A DNA stretch of 64,000 nucleotides. It comes from Candidatus Streptomyces philanthi. Its GTDB lineage: Bacteria > Actinomycetota > Actinomycetes > Streptomycetales > Streptomycetaceae. The notes below the pieces were generated by a model. It searched no databases, had not been told where the DNA came from, and saw only the letters and a program-made list of their open reading frames with translations. The position numbers and the translations under genes were made by a program. Numbering within the stretch: position 1 is the first letter of the stretch; the number at the start of each line of letters is the position of its first letter. The DNA is taken from positions 1,612,001 to 1,676,000 of the forward strand of contig CP073042.1 in the NCBI GenBank assembly GCA_018114805.1, given 5' to 3'. Shown in pieces: positions 1-9,323 of the stretch.

Positions 1-552
1 GCCCATGGCGTTGGGGTCCTGGTAGCGGGCGCCGCCCGGGGCGTGGTGGAGGTAGTGGAACTCGCCGACGCCGGTGATGCCGGCGAGCGCCATCTCGGCG
101 TAGGTGGCGCGGGCGAGCGCGTGGTAGCTGTCCGGTGTGAGCCGCTCGGCCACGCCGTACATGACCTCGCGCCAGGTCCAGAACGAGTCCGGGGCGCGCC
201 CGCCGCCACGGCGGGCATCGGCGGGGACGGCACCCGAGGAGGCGCTGGACGGGGAGGTGGTGGCATCTGGAGAGGCGGCCCGGGCGGCCGGGCTGACCTG
301 GGCGGCGCCGCGCAGCGCGCGGTGGAAGGCGTGGCTGTGCGCGTTGGCCAGACCGGGCACGGTAAGGCCGCGCAGCACGACCGCGCCGGGCGGCGGCGTG
401 GCCACGCCCGGGCGCACGGCGGCCACCCGGCCGTCGCGTACCTCGATGAGGACGCCGGCCAGCACGCCGCCGCCCGGCGCCGCGCCCTCGCCCGGGGCGG
501 GCTCGGTGGTCGGGGTGGGGTTGAGCCAGGCGTACTCCGCCCAGTACGTCAC
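1..552 (-). CDS. hutF: Formimidoylglutamate deiminase, N-terminal part
   Basis: Partial gene; the C-terminal part lies off the left edge. The visible 184 codons open an amidohydrolase: after a short beta-rich N-terminus comes VPGLANAHSHAFHRALRG, whose HSH is the metal-binding HxH of the family, and later FWTWREVMYG and GVGEFHYLHH, typical of the HutF branch. The enzyme hydrolyses N-formimino-L-glutamate to N-formylglutamate and ammonia in the cytoplasm. The GTG start at 552 overlaps the TGA of the upstream gene (GTGA), so translation is probably coupled to the M20 gene and hutU. A GTG two codons further upstream is also possible. A serine-rich insert near residues 65-80 looks like a variable loop. 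The family call is secure; the exact start is an inference from the overlap. Confidence 0.85.
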   Translation of the reverse strand, partial: MTYWAEYAWLNPTPTTEPAPGEGAAPGGGVLAGVLIEVRDGRVAAVRPGVATPPPGAVVLRGLTVPGLANAHSHAFHRALRGAAQVSPAARAASPDATTSPSSASSGAVPADARRGGGRAPDSFWTWREVMYGVAERLTPDSYHALARATYAEMALAGITGVGEFHYLHHAPGGARYQDPNAMG

Positions 553-1928
553 GCGCACGCGAGGCCCTCCAGTACGTCAGCGAGGGCGTGGACGCCGGCG
601 ACGCAGTCGTCCTCGGTGGCGTGCTCGGCCGGGGAGTGCGAGACGCCGGTCGGGTTGCGGACGAAGAGCATGGCAGTCGGGACGGTTCCGGAGAGGATGC
701 CGGCGTCGTGGCCGGCGCCCGTGCCCAGGACGGGGCGGGCGCCGCCCAGCATGCGGCCGAGTTCGTCCTGTAGGGCGTGCTCGAACTCCACGACGGGGGT
801 GAAGGACTCGCGCACCATGCGGACGCCCACGCCGTCGCGCTCGCCGCGCTCGACGGCCGCGCGCTCGATCTCGGCCACCACCGCGTCCAGCGTGCCCTGG
901 TCAGACGCGCGGGAGTCGAGCCAGCCACGGACCAACGACGGGATGGCGTTGACGCCGTTCGGTTCGACGCTGACCTTGCCGAAGGTGGCCAGCGCGCCGG
1001 CCAGGGCCGCCTTCTTGCGGGCGGCCAGCACGGTGTTGGCGTAGGTGAGCATCGGGTCGCGGCGGTCCTCGATACGGGTGGTGCCGGCGTGGTTGGCCTC
1101 GCCCAGGAAGTCGAACCGCCAGCGGCCGTGCGGCCAGATGGCGGAGGCGATGCCGACCGGGTCGCCGGACAGGTCGAGGGCCCGACCCTGTTCGACGTGC
1201 AGCTCCACGAAGGCGCCGACCCGGGCCAGGCGTTCGGGGTCGGGCCCGATCGCCTCCGGGTCGTACCCGGCGCGCTCCATGGCCCGGAGCAGGCTGGTGC
1301 CCTCGCCGTCCCGCAGTTGGTGCGCGGCCTCCACGGTGAGCCGGCCCGCGGCCAGCCGGGAGCCCACGCAGGCCAGGCCGAAGCGGGCGCCCTCCTCGTC
1401 GCCGAAGTTGACGACGGCCACTGGCTTGGCGAACTCCGCTCCCCTCCGGCATAGTTCGTCGAGCGCGGCGAAGGCGGAGACGACGCCGAGCGGCCCGTCG
1501 AAGGCGCCGCCGTCCGGGACGGAGTCCAGGTGCGAGCCGGTGACGACGGCCTCCCCCGGGGCCACGTCGCGGTGGTCGCGCGCGCCCAGCCAGGCCCACT
1601 GGTTGCCGTTGCGGTCCAGTTCGTAGGCGAGGCCACGGGAGGTGGCCTGGGCCTGGAACCAGGCCCGGCAGTCGGTGTCGGCGCCGCTCCAGGCGAAGCG
1701 GCGGTAGCCGCCGCTGTCCGCGTCGCGGCCGATCGGGCGCAGGTCGCGCCACATCTCGTGGAAGGAGGGGGCGGTGCCGACCGGTCCGGGCGAGCCTGGT
1801 GACGCGGCCGAGCCCGCCGGTCCTCGTGCGCCCGCCGGGCCTCGCGCGCCGGCCGAGCCTTGTGAGCCTCGTGTGTCTGGCGACGCAGCCGAACCGGTCG
1901 CGGGCCCCTCCAGGGCACGTTCGCTCAC
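549..1928 (-). CDS. M20-family amidohydrolase (allantoate / N-carbamoyl amino acid hydrolase type) in the hut operon
   Basis: The 459-residue protein carries the dinuclear metal site of the M20 amidase branch: [15 protein letters not shown] (His and bridging Asp), GDEEGARF (acidic pair), VELHVEQG and a C-terminal SHSPAEHA. HyuC and AllC proteins are usually about 410 residues; the excess is an N-terminal leader of about 50 residues made of Gly-Ala-Pro-Ser repeats (GARGPAG twice) that resembles collagen and is probably disordered. It overlaps hutU by ATGA and hutF by GTGA. An M20 gene sits between hutU and hutF in other streptomycetes, so a role in the last steps of histidine breakdown, such as N-formyl- or N-carbamoyl-glutamate hydrolysis, is likely but inferred from position only. 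Confidence 0.82.
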   Translation of the reverse strand: MSERALEGPATGSAASPDTRGSQGSAGARGPAGARGPAGSAASPGSPGPVGTAPSFHEMWRDLRPIGRDADSGGYRRFAWSGADTDCRAWFQAQATSRGLAYELDRNGNQWAWLGARDHRDVAPGEAVVTGSHLDSVPDGGAFDGPLGVVSAFAALDELCRRGAEFAKPVAVVNFGDEEGARFGLACVGSRLAAGRLTVEAAHQLRDGEGTSLLRAMERAGYDPEAIGPDPERLARVGAFVELHVEQGRALDLSGDPVGIASAIWPHGRWRFDFLGEANHAGTTRIEDRRDPMLTYANTVLAARKKAALAGALATFGKVSVEPNGVNAIPSLVRGWLDSRASDQGTLDAVVAEIERAAVERGERDGVGVRMVRESFTPVVEFEHALQDELGRMLGGARPVLGTGAGHDAGILSGTVPTAMLFVRNPTGVSHSPAEHATEDDCVAGVHALADVLEGLACA

Positions 1929-3589
1929 GACTGGTCACCCTCGCGCATCGGGACGCGGACCGCCTTCTCATCGGCGACGCGCTCGGCGATATCGTACCCC
2001 GCGTCCACGTGCCGGATCACGCCCATGCCCGGGTCGTTGGTGAGCACCCGGCGGATCTTCTCGCCAGCGAGCGGCGTGCCGTCGGCGACCGTGACCTGGC
2101 CCGCGTGCAGCGAGCGGCCCATCCCGACGCCGCCACCGTGGTGCAGCGAGACCCAGGAGGCGCCGGAGGCCACGTTGACCATGGCGTTGAGCATCGGCCA
2201 GTCGGCGATGGCATCCGAGCCGTCGAGCATGCCCTCGGTCTCGCGGTACGGGGACGCGACCGAGCCGCAGTCCAGGTGGTCGCGGCCGATGGCCAGCGGG
2301 GCCTGGAGCGTGCCGTCGGCGACCATGTCGTTGAACCGTTCGCCGGCCCGGTCGCGTTCGCGGTAGCCGAGCCAGCAGATGCGCGCGGGCAGCCCCTGGA
2401 AGTGCACCCGCTCGCCGGCCAGCTTGATCCAGCGGGCCAGCGACTCGTTCTCCGGGAAGAGTTCGAGGATCGCGTTGTCGGTGGCCGCGATGTCCTTCGG
2501 GTCGCCGGACAGCGCCGCCCACCGGAACGGGCCCTTGCCCTCGCAGAACAGCGGCCGGATGTACGCGGGGACGAAGCCGGGGAAGTCGAAGGCGCGCTCG
2601 TAGCCGGCGAGCCGCGCCTCGCCGCGGATGGAGTTGCCGTAGTCGAAGACCTCGGCGCCGGCGTCCTGGAAGCCGACCATCGCCTCCACGTGCCGGGCCA
2701 TCGACTCGCGGGCGCGGGCGGTGAAGTCGGCGGGCTTGTCGGCCGCGTACGTCGCCATGTCCGCGAAGTCGACGCCGATCGGCAGGTAGGCCAGCTGGTC
2801 GTGGGCGCTGGTCTGGTCGGTGACGATGTCGATGGGCGCGCCGGCGGCGAGTAGTTCGGGCAGCAGCTCGGCGGCGTTGCCGAGGACGCCGATGGACAGC
2901 GGCTCACGGGCGTCGCGGGCCTCGGTCGCGAGCGCGAGGGCGTGCGCGGGGCTGTCGGCCTTGACGTCGAGGTAGCGGTGTTCGATGCGGCGGTGGATGG
3001 CGCGCGGGTCGCAGTCGACACAGATGACCACGCCGCCGTTCATGGTGACGGCCAGCGGCTGGGCGCCGCCCATGCCGCCGAGGCCGGCCGTGAGCGTGAT
3101 GGTGCTGGCCAGCGAGCCGCCGAACTTCTTGGCGGCGACGGCGGCGAAGGTCTCGTACGTGCCCTGCAGGATGCCCTGGGTGCCGATGTAGATCCAGGAA
3201 CCGGCGGTCATCTGCCCGTACATGGTCAGGCCGAGGGCCTCAAGGCGGCGGAACTCCTCCCAGTTGGCCCAGTCGCCGACCAGGTGCGAGTTGGCGATGA
3301 GGACGCGCGGCGCCCACTCGTGGGTCTGCATGACGCCCACCGGGCGGCCGGACTGCACGAGCATCGTCTCGTCCTGGCGCAGTGTGGTCAGGGTGCGCGC
3401 CATCGCGTCGAACGAGCGCCAGTCGCGGGCCGCCTTGCCGGTGCCGCCGTAGACGACGAGCTTGTCGGGGTGCTCGGCGACCTCGGGGTCGAGGTTATTG
3501 TGCAGCATCCGCAGGGCGGCCTCCTGCTGCCAACCCAGCGTGTTGAGCTGCGTGCCGCGCGGTGCTCGTACGGGTCGCGGTCCCGACAT
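1925..3589 (-). CDS. hutU: Urocanate hydratase
   Basis: The 554-residue protein matches the normal length of urocanase. It converts urocanate to 4-imidazolone-5-propionate using tightly bound NAD as an electrophile, the second step of histidine degradation. Visible landmarks are [13 protein letters not shown] near the N-terminus, a Gly-rich nucleotide-binding stretch ([12 protein letters not shown]), and the urocanase signature [18 protein letters not shown] with the catalytic region following it, then [13 protein letters not shown]. The frame is intact, unlike many neighbours. It is the first gene of the hutU-M20-hutF operon; the stop overlaps the next start by ATGA. An inverted repeat about 50-70 bp upstream is a likely operator. 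Confidence is high. Confidence 0.96.
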   Translation of the reverse strand: MSGPRPVRAPRGTQLNTLGWQQEAALRMLHNNLDPEVAEHPDKLVVYGGTGKAARDWRSFDAMARTLTTLRQDETMLVQSGRPVGVMQTHEWAPRVLIANSHLVGDWANWEEFRRLEALGLTMYGQMTAGSWIYIGTQGILQGTYETFAAVAAKKFGGSLASTITLTAGLGGMGGAQPLAVTMNGGVVICVDCDPRAIHRRIEHRYLDVKADSPAHALALATEARDAREPLSIGVLGNAAELLPELLAAGAPIDIVTDQTSAHDQLAYLPIGVDFADMATYAADKPADFTARARESMARHVEAMVGFQDAGAEVFDYGNSIRGEARLAGYERAFDFPGFVPAYIRPLFCEGKGPFRWAALSGDPKDIAATDNAILELFPENESLARWIKLAGERVHFQGLPARICWLGYRERDRAGERFNDMVADGTLQAPLAIGRDHLDCGSVASPYRETEGMLDGSDAIADWPMLNAMVNVASGASWVSLHHGGGVGMGRSLHAGQVTVADGTPLAGEKIRRVLTNDPGMGVIRHVDAGYDIAERVADEKAVRVPMREGDQS

Positions 3590-3636
3590 GGGTGCTGCCT
3601 CCCTGGCTCGACGGGTGGTAAGCCGATTGGATTAGT

Positions 3637-3660
3637 TCATTCACATAGTCCTGTGATGAA
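3637..3660. promoter_or_regulatory. Operator-like inverted repeat upstream of hutU
   Basis: TCACA at 3641-3645 and TGTGA at 3652-3656 form an inverted repeat with a 6-base spacer, flanked by TTCAT and TGAA that extend the symmetry with a one-base offset. On the minus strand the same stretch also shows GGACTAT twice, 15 bp apart. It lies 50-70 bp before the hutU start in the only A+T-rich patch of this intergenic region, a good position for a promoter-overlapping repressor site controlling histidine utilisation. The cognate regulator is not identified in the window. Confidence 0.5.
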
Positions 3661-3734
3661 TAGTCCCAGTCAACAGGACGGCCCGACCCCGGGCCAGGCG
3701 GGACCGCCGCCTGGCGGGTCGGGCCATCCGCCGA

Positions 3735-3768
3735 GTCGGACCACCTGTCGGGTCGGACCACCTGTCGG
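3735..3768. repeat. Tandem 17-bp repeat (two copies)
   Basis: GTCGGACCACCTGTCGG occurs twice head to tail (3735-3751 and 3752-3768), followed by a partial third GTCGGG, inside the gap between hutU and the methyltransferase remnant. Function is unknown; it may be simple slippage in G+C-rich DNA. Confidence 0.6.
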
Positions 3769-3805
3769 GTCGGGCCGGTTCGTGTCGGTCAGTGGGCGGG
3801 CAGCC

Positions 3806-4312
3806 TCACTTCACCGCCTCCAGGACCAGCGTGGGCGGGTGCTCGGTGTAGCGCCGCCAGTAGTCCTGGTCGTACTGGGCGATCCCCTCCGGCGAGATCC
3901 GCAACGGGTGCCAGCGCACCTGGCTGAACCCGGCCTCGCGCAGGGCCGACTCGTAGGTGCCGGACAGCGACAGGTGGAACTCGATGTCGACCGGGCGTCT
4001 GCCCATCGTGGTGTGCGCGCACCGTCGCGCCCTCGGCGCGGGGCTGGGGAACGTCGGCCGTGATGCCGAACGGGCCGTAGTAGTCGGGGTCGGCGGGCAT
4101 GTCGTAGTTGGCACAGTTGGCCACCAGGCGCCCGCCCGCTTGATCCGCCGGGTCCAGATCCCCGTCCCCGCCCCCAGGTCCAGCACGTCCAGCCCGCGCA
4201 CGTCCCCCATCACCGCGCGGAAGGTGGGCTCCTCCGCGTGTCGCGCACAGGTGAGGACGTTCAAGGTGTCGTCGTAGACATCGGCCGTCTCGTCGTACTG
4301 CTTGCTTCCCAC
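3806..4312 (-). pseudogene. SAM-dependent methyltransferase remnant with an internal deletion
   Basis: The N-terminal part (GTG start at 4312) reads KQYDETADVYDDTLNVL and then LDLGAGTG, the SAM-binding motif I of class I methyltransferases. Immediately after (about 4130) the frame shifts; the continuation in another frame is GGRLVANCANYDMP, which normally lies about 80 residues further on, after motif IV. The frame shifts back near 4010 for the C-terminal part ending EHPPTLVLEAVK. The product would be about 168 residues, whereas this family is usually about 240. So the gene appears to have lost the block between motif I and the 'LkPGGRLV' strand plus two frame changes. No substrate can be proposed. 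Confidence 0.6.
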
Positions 4313-4499
4313 GTCACGCCTTCCCGCACGCTCGGCAACCGCTCTCTTACGGTGCGTATGGGTGCCCTCGGGCCGTGCGGACTACTCAGGGTGTAGGGGG
4401 CAAGGGCCCGGACGGGGGGGCGGGCGGGCGCACGACAGTTCGCTCCTCGTCCAGGGGAGCAGCCCGCGCCCCTCCGCACGGCGGCTAACCTGCGGACGT

Positions 4500-5513
4500 G
4501 TGACCCGGGTTCACCAGCTCGCCGGCGCGGCCGGCTCCGCCGCGTGGGAGGCGACGTCCGCCGCGTACTACGCCTCGATCGCGCGGGCCGACGCGCGCGG
4601 CGACGGCACCGTATGACACCGCCTGCGACCCGAGGTCGGCGACGGGACGATCGAGGTGACACCGCTGCGCAGCGGGTTCCACATCGTCCGCTACGACGTC
4701 GCGTTCGCCGCCGGACACCGGATCGACTACCGGTTCCCGGGCGACCACTTCGAGCTGGAGCACTGCGTCGAGGGGCGGGTACGGGTCAGCGAGGACGGCG
4801 CCGGCGCCGACGAGTTGCACGCCGGCTCGGTGGCGCTCAGCCCGCGCCGCGCCACCGGCGCCGTCGTCGCGCACGGCGCCGGCGAGCGGTACCGGGCGGT
4901 GTCGGTCACCGGGAGCTGGGCCGGCCTGGACGCCTACCTCGGGGGGCTCGGCGCGCGGGAGCTGCCCGTCATCGGCCCCGAGCGCGGCGCGCGCGAGCGG
5001 TACATCGGCCGGTCCGCCGCGCTGCGCCCGGTGGCGCAGCCGCTGGCGGAGATGTAAGCGCACCGGCGCGCCTCCCCCGTGCGGCTGCTGTACCTGGAGT
5101 CGCGGCTGGTGGCGGCGCTCGCCGCGCTGGTCGACGGGCTCGCCGCCGACCCGCCGGCCACCGGCCCGCCGGGCCCCGCGCTGGCCACGCACGAGGTGGC
5201 CGCCCTGCGCCGGGTCCCCGGACTGCTCTGGCAACGGCGCCACGCCCCGCCGACCCTGGCCGAGTTGGCCCGCGCGTCGTCCCTGTCCGTCCGACGCCTG
5301 ACCACCGGGTTCCGCGCGCTGTACGGGGACTCGGTGTGTGCGTACCAACGGCGGCGCTGCCTGGACAGGGCCACGGCGCTGCTCGTCGAGACCGACTGGC
5401 CGGTCTCCCGCGTCGGGCACGAGGTCGGCTACGCCTCGCCCAGCAACTTCGGCTACGCCTTCCGCCGTGACCGGGGCACCACACCAGCCCGCTTCCGCCG
5501 CGCGCACACCTGA
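4500..5513 (+). pseudogene. AraC-family transcriptional regulator interrupted by two in-frame stops
   Basis: From GTG at 4500 a single reading frame gives an AraC protein of about 337 residues. The N-terminal effector domain (VTRVHQLAGAAGSAAWE, then RYDVAFAAGHRIDYRFPGD) is followed by a C-terminal double helix-turn-helix with PPTLAELARASSLSVRRL and a second helix region ending GYASPSNFGYAFRRDRGTTP. The frame is cut by TGA at 4614-4616 and TAA at 5055-5057. Both can be explained by single substitutions (CGA to TGA; TAC to TAA), and codon use on both sides is normal. It lies directly before a drug-efflux MFS gene on the same strand, which it may control. Confidence 0.75.
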
Positions 5514-5814
5514 CCGCCCGTGGCCAGGCTGGCCGCCTGGCCCGCCTGGCTGCCGTCTACCTGTCTACCCGTCTGCCGGGACACCCCGGCGCACCGCCCT
5601 CCACACACTCCGGACCCGCACTCCACACCACCGTCCGCCTCCGGCGCCGAGGCTGTGACCGGTGACGGCCGCGCGGCCGTCGCACCCCCACGAGGAAAGC
5701 GCCCGATGTCCCCTCCGCCCGCCCCCGCACAGCCAGCCGGCGCGCAGACGACCGTCGCCGCCGGGAACCCGCCACCGTGTCGTGCCAGCGGCCCTCGCCC
5801 CCGGGTGAGCGGCG
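5514..5814. other. Intergenic region AraC-MFS, possible alternative MFS start
   Basis: About 300 bases with no complete gene. An ATG at 5706 is preceded by a strong ribosome-binding sequence (GAGGAAAG) and opens a proline-alanine-rich stretch in a different frame from the MFS gene. The true MFS start may be 5706, with one frame change before 5815. Nothing else recognised. Confidence 0.4.
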
Positions 5815-7095
5815 ATGACCGAGCGAGCCGGCTCCGCTTCGCCCGCGACCGGGGCGGTGCGGTTGGTGATCGTGTTGGGTGGGTTGTCGGCGATATCGCC
5901 GTTCGCCACCGACATGTACGCGCCCGGCTTCCCGGAGATCGTCGCCTCGTTCGACACCTCGGGGACGGCCGTCCAACTCTCCCTGACAGCCTGCCTGGTC
6001 GGGCTCGCCGTCGGGCAGGTCGTGCTGGGCCCGGTCAGCGACGCGCTGGGGCGGCGCCGGCTGCTGCTCGCGGGGTCCCGGCGCGTTCGCCGGCCTGTCC
6101 TGCTCTGCGCGCTCGCGCCGTCGATCGCCGTGTTCGAGGTGACCCGACTACTCCAGGGCGTGGCCGGCGGCGCGGGCCTGGTCATCGGCAGGGCGGTGAT
6201 CAGCGACCGGTACACCGGCGCCCGGGCGGCCCACCAACTCTCCACGCTGAGCGTGGTCGGGATGACCGCGCCGGTGCTGGCCCCGGTCGCCGGTGGGCTG
6301 CTCCTCGGCGTCGGGTCGTGGCGGCTGGTGTTCGTCGCCCTCGCCGGGGCCGGGCTGCTGCTGCTGGCCGCGGTCTGGGCGTGGGTGCCCGAGTCGCTGC
6401 CGGTCGAGCGGCGCCGGCGCGGCGGCCCGCGGACCGTGCTGGCCGCGATGGGTCCGCTGGTGCGGCGGCGGGCGCTGGTCGGTCACCTGCTCGTCATCGG
6501 CTGCGCGCTCGGCGCGCTCTTCGCCTACATCACCGGCTCGCCCTTCGTCTTCCAGGACGGCTAAAGCCTGTCGCCCACCGCGTACGGCCTCGTCTTCGCC
6601 ACCAACGCCGTGGGCACCGTGCTGGCCGGGGTGCTGTTCGGGGCGCTGGCCGGACGGGTGCGCCTGGGCGCCCTGCTGCTCGGCGGCGTGGCCACCACCG
6701 TGGTCTGCGCGCTCACGTTGGTGGCGTTGCTCGCCAAGGGACTCGTCGCGGGAGGCGGCGCGTTCGGCATCACCTGGGCCTGTCTGTTCGGCCTGACCTT
6801 CGGGTTCGGCCTCGTGCTGCCTGCCTCGACGACCCTCATCCTCGCGCTCGGCGGCGACGCCCCCGGGGCCGCGTCCGGCCTGCTCGGCGGCGCCCAGTTC
6901 GTGCTCGGCGCGGCGGCAGCGCCACTGCCCGGCGCGCTGGGGCACACGACCACCCTGTCGATGGCCGTTGTCGTGCTGGCCTGCGTCCTGCTCTCGGCGC
7001 TGGCGCTGGTGGTGCTGGCCCAACCGTGGCGGGACGGCGACGGCGACGGGCACCATACGAGCGCGGCGGAGGGCGAGCCGGCCGGCGGGCGCTGA
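5815..7095 (+). pseudogene. MFS drug-efflux transporter, Bcr/CflA type, interrupted by an in-frame TAA
   Basis: The protein has the DHA1 (Bcr/CflA) pattern: about 12 hydrophobic segments, SPFATDMYAPGFPEIV in the first helix region, the GPVSDALGRRRLL motif A between helices 2 and 3, and RLLQGVAGGAGLVIGRA. The first half stops at TAA 6562-6564 right after SPFVFQDG; the same frame continues as SLSPTAYGLVFATNAVG and runs to 7095. Homologues have a tyrosine followed by glycine here, so TAC GGC has become TAA AGC. Around 6075-6105 two compensating frame changes scramble a short part of helix 3. The substrate is unknown; the family exports bicyclomycin, chloramphenicol and similar compounds by proton antiport. 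The start at 5815 is uncertain (see the region before it). Confidence 0.78.
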
Positions 7096-7166
7096 GACGC
7101 GCTGGGAGCACGGGCCCCGCGCCCCCAGCGCGAGGCCGGTCGCCCCCAGCGCGCCCCCAGCCACCC

Positions 7167-8222
7167 CTAGAGCACGAAGCCGGCCGGGAAGGGGTCGGTC
7201 GGGTCGAGGAGGTACTGCCCCATGCCGGTGATCCAGGCCCGGCCGGTGAGGGCGGGGCGGACTGCGGCGCGGTCGCCGACGCGCTCGGCGCCGACGAGCC
7301 GGCCCGTGAAGTGGGTGCCGATGAAGGACTCGTTGACGAAGTCCTCGTGCAGGGGGAGTTCGCCGCGCGCGTGGAGCTGGGCCATCCGCGCGCAGGTGCC
7401 GGTGCCGCACAGCGAGCGGTCGAACCAGCCGGGGTGGATCACCATCGCGTTCCGGGCGTGACTGCCGCCTCCGGCCGGCCCCGCTCCCGCGACTCCCCCG
7501 GCCTCCGTCGCGCCGGCACCCGGCGTTCCCGGGGCCGTGAACTGCACGTGGCGGCAGCCAGCGATGCCGGGGTCAGTGGGGTGCTCGGGCCGCCGCTGCT
7601 CGTTGACCGCCGCCATGATCGCCATGCCGGCGGCGAGGATCTCGTCCTTGTGTCGCCGGTCGAAAGGGATGCCGAGCCGGCTCAGCGGGGTGATGGCGCA
7701 GAAGTTGCCGCCGTACGCCATGTCGTAGCGGACCCGCCCGATGCCGGGGACGTCCACGACGGCGTCCAGCTCCTGCGCGTACGAGGCCACGTTGTGCAGC
7801 GTCACCCGCTCGGCGCGGCCCCCGCTCACCTCCACCCGGGCCTCGACCAGGCCGGCCGGGGTGTCCAGGCGTACCGTCGTGACCGGTTCGGTGACCTCAA
7901 CCATGCCCGTCTCGACCAGCACCGTGGCCACGCCGATGGTGCCGTGGCCGCACATCGGCAGGCAGCCGGAGACCTCGATGAACAGGACGCCCCCGTCGGC
8001 GTCCGCTCGGGTCGGGGGCTGGAGGATGGCACCGCTCATGGCGGGGTGCCCGCGCGGCTCGTTGACCAGGAACTGCCGTAGGGCGTCGAGGTGTTCCACG
8101 AAGTGGCGCCGCCGCTCGGCCATCGTCCGGCCGGGCACCGGGCCGATGCCGCCGGTGATGACGCGGGTCGGCATGCCCTCGGTGTGCGAGTCGACGGCGC
8201 TCAGGCAGCGCGCGGCGCGCAT
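7167..8222 (-). CDS. Proline racemase / 4-hydroxyproline 2-epimerase
   Basis: A 351-residue protein starting at ATG 8222 (RAARCLSAVDSHTEGMPTRV). Both catalytic cysteines of the family are present: MCGHGTIG and the C-terminal LCGTGTCARMA, so a two-base epimerase rather than a dehydratase is expected. It epimerises trans-4-hydroxy-L-proline to cis-4-hydroxy-D-proline, the first step of bacterial hydroxyproline catabolism, or racemises proline. The neighbours (DapA-family deaminase and FAD/[2Fe-2S] oxidoreductases) favour hydroxyproline. The upstream gene ends TGATG across this start, so translation is coupled. A Gly-Ala-rich insert of about 20 residues lies before the second cysteine motif. The frame is intact. 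Confidence 0.9.
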   Translation of the reverse strand: MRAARCLSAVDSHTEGMPTRVITGGIGPVPGRTMAERRRHFVEHLDALRQFLVNEPRGHPAMSGAILQPPTRADADGGVLFIEVSGCLPMCGHGTIGVATVLVETGMVEVTEPVTTVRLDTPAGLVEARVEVSGGRAERVTLHNVASYAQELDAVVDVPGIGRVRYDMAYGGNFCAITPLSRLGIPFDRRHKDEILAAGMAIMAAVNEQRRPEHPTDPGIAGCRHVQFTAPGTPGAGATEAGGVAGAGPAGGGSHARNAMVIHPGWFDRSLCGTGTCARMAQLHARGELPLHEDFVNESFIGTHFTGRLVGAERVGDRAAVRPALTGRAWITGMGQYLLDPTDPFPAGFVL

Positions 8223-9313
8223 CAGCGGGCCCCGGCCAAGGGAGCGCCGGCCGCCGGCACGGCGGGCTGCCGGGGCCCGGCCGTCGCGGGCTCGCCGGGT
8301 TGGCAGCCGGCAAACGTAGGCTCGCACGGTTGGGGGCCGGCCGTGTCGTCCGCCGCCGCCAGCGCGTCGACGGCGCGCCGTAAGTCCGCGTCCAGCGCGG
8401 CGAGCCGCTCCCCGGACAGTGGTGCGGCGGCCTGGACGGGCCGCCGTACCGGCCGACCAGGTCCATCGCCCGCTTGACGGCCTGGACGAACTCGGTGCGC
8501 GAGTCCCAGCGGAAGGCAGCCACCAGCGGTTCGTACAGCTCTCGCGCCTCCGCGAGCCGGCCCGCGCGGGCCAGGTCGAATAGGCGTACCGACGCGGCGG
8601 GGAAGACGTTCGGAAAACCGGCGAACCAGCCCTCGGCGCCCATCAGCAGCGATTCGAGCACGAGGTCGTCGGCGCCGGCGATCACGGCGAGGCCCGGGGC
8701 GCACTCCCCTGATGTGCCGCACGCGCCGCACGTCGCCGGAGCACTCCTTGATCGCGACGACGTTGTCGATGGCCGCGAGTTCCCCGATCACCTCCGGGGT
8801 CAGGTCCACCTTGGTGTCGAGCGGGTTGTTGTAGACCATGACCGGCAGCCCGACCGCCGCCACCTGCTCGAAGTGGTGGACGACCTCGGCGGTGTTCGCG
8901 CGGTAGAGTGTCGGCGACAAGCATAGCACCCCGTCGGCGCCGTCCTCGGCGGCGTGCTCCGCCCAGCGCCTGGCCTGGTGCGTGCCGACGCCGTGCACCC
9001 CGACCACCACCAGCGCGTCCCGACCCACGACCGCGCGCCACTCGGCGTCGGTGAGCGAGGAGTACTCGCCCAGCGAGCCGTTCGGGCCGACCCCGTGACA
9101 GCCGCTGTCCACCAGCCAGCGGCAGTGTTCGGTGTACCGGTCGAGGTCGGGCCGCAGCCCGGCGGGGGCGGCGGGGTCGTCGGCGTACGGGAGCGCGGTG
9201 GCGACCACGACCCCGGTGAGGGCGCGCGCGTGCGGCTTCGAGCGGGCGCCCGGCGTGGCCGACGGCGCGGCGGCGGTGGGCTCCGGAAGGCCGGTGGGTA
9301 GATCGGTGCTCAT
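8222..9313 (-). pseudogene. DapA-family aldolase/deaminase, probable 1-pyrroline-4-hydroxy-2-carboxylate deaminase (frameshifted)
   Basis: The first 200 codons are clear: GPNGSLGEYSSLTDAEW (substrate-binding loop), PVMVYNNPLD (catalytic Tyr) and VVAIKECSGD (Schiff-base Lys). After the Lys, near 8705, the frame shifts; the correct continuation MIAGADDLVLESLLMGAEGW to MDLVGRYGG lies in another frame, and near 8440 the frame returns for ERLAALDADLRRAVDALAA. In hydroxyproline clusters this family deaminates and dehydrates pyrroline-4-hydroxy-2-carboxylate to alpha-ketoglutarate semialdehyde. It sits between the oxidase genes and the epimerase, with a 10-bp gap upstream and a TGATG overlap downstream. 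The C-terminal 40 residues are Pro-Ala-rich and variable. Confidence 0.78.
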
Positions 9314-9323
9314 GGGGTCTCCG

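Noticed and set aside
43..1044. Long plus-strand open frame of 333 codons at the left edge
   Set aside because: It is antisense to hutF and the M20 gene, whose motifs are clear; the translation is a Gly-Arg-Ala-rich shadow without domains.
4614..5057. Stop-codon readthrough or recoding as explanation for the interrupted frames
   Set aside because: TAA, TAG and TGA are all involved, no conserved downstream structure is seen, and several stops share an error-like base context; sequence error or mutation is simpler.
5520..8081. 853-codon plus-strand open frame
   Set aside because: It covers the MFS gene in another frame and the antisense of the epimerase; the translation is Arg-rich and has no family pattern.
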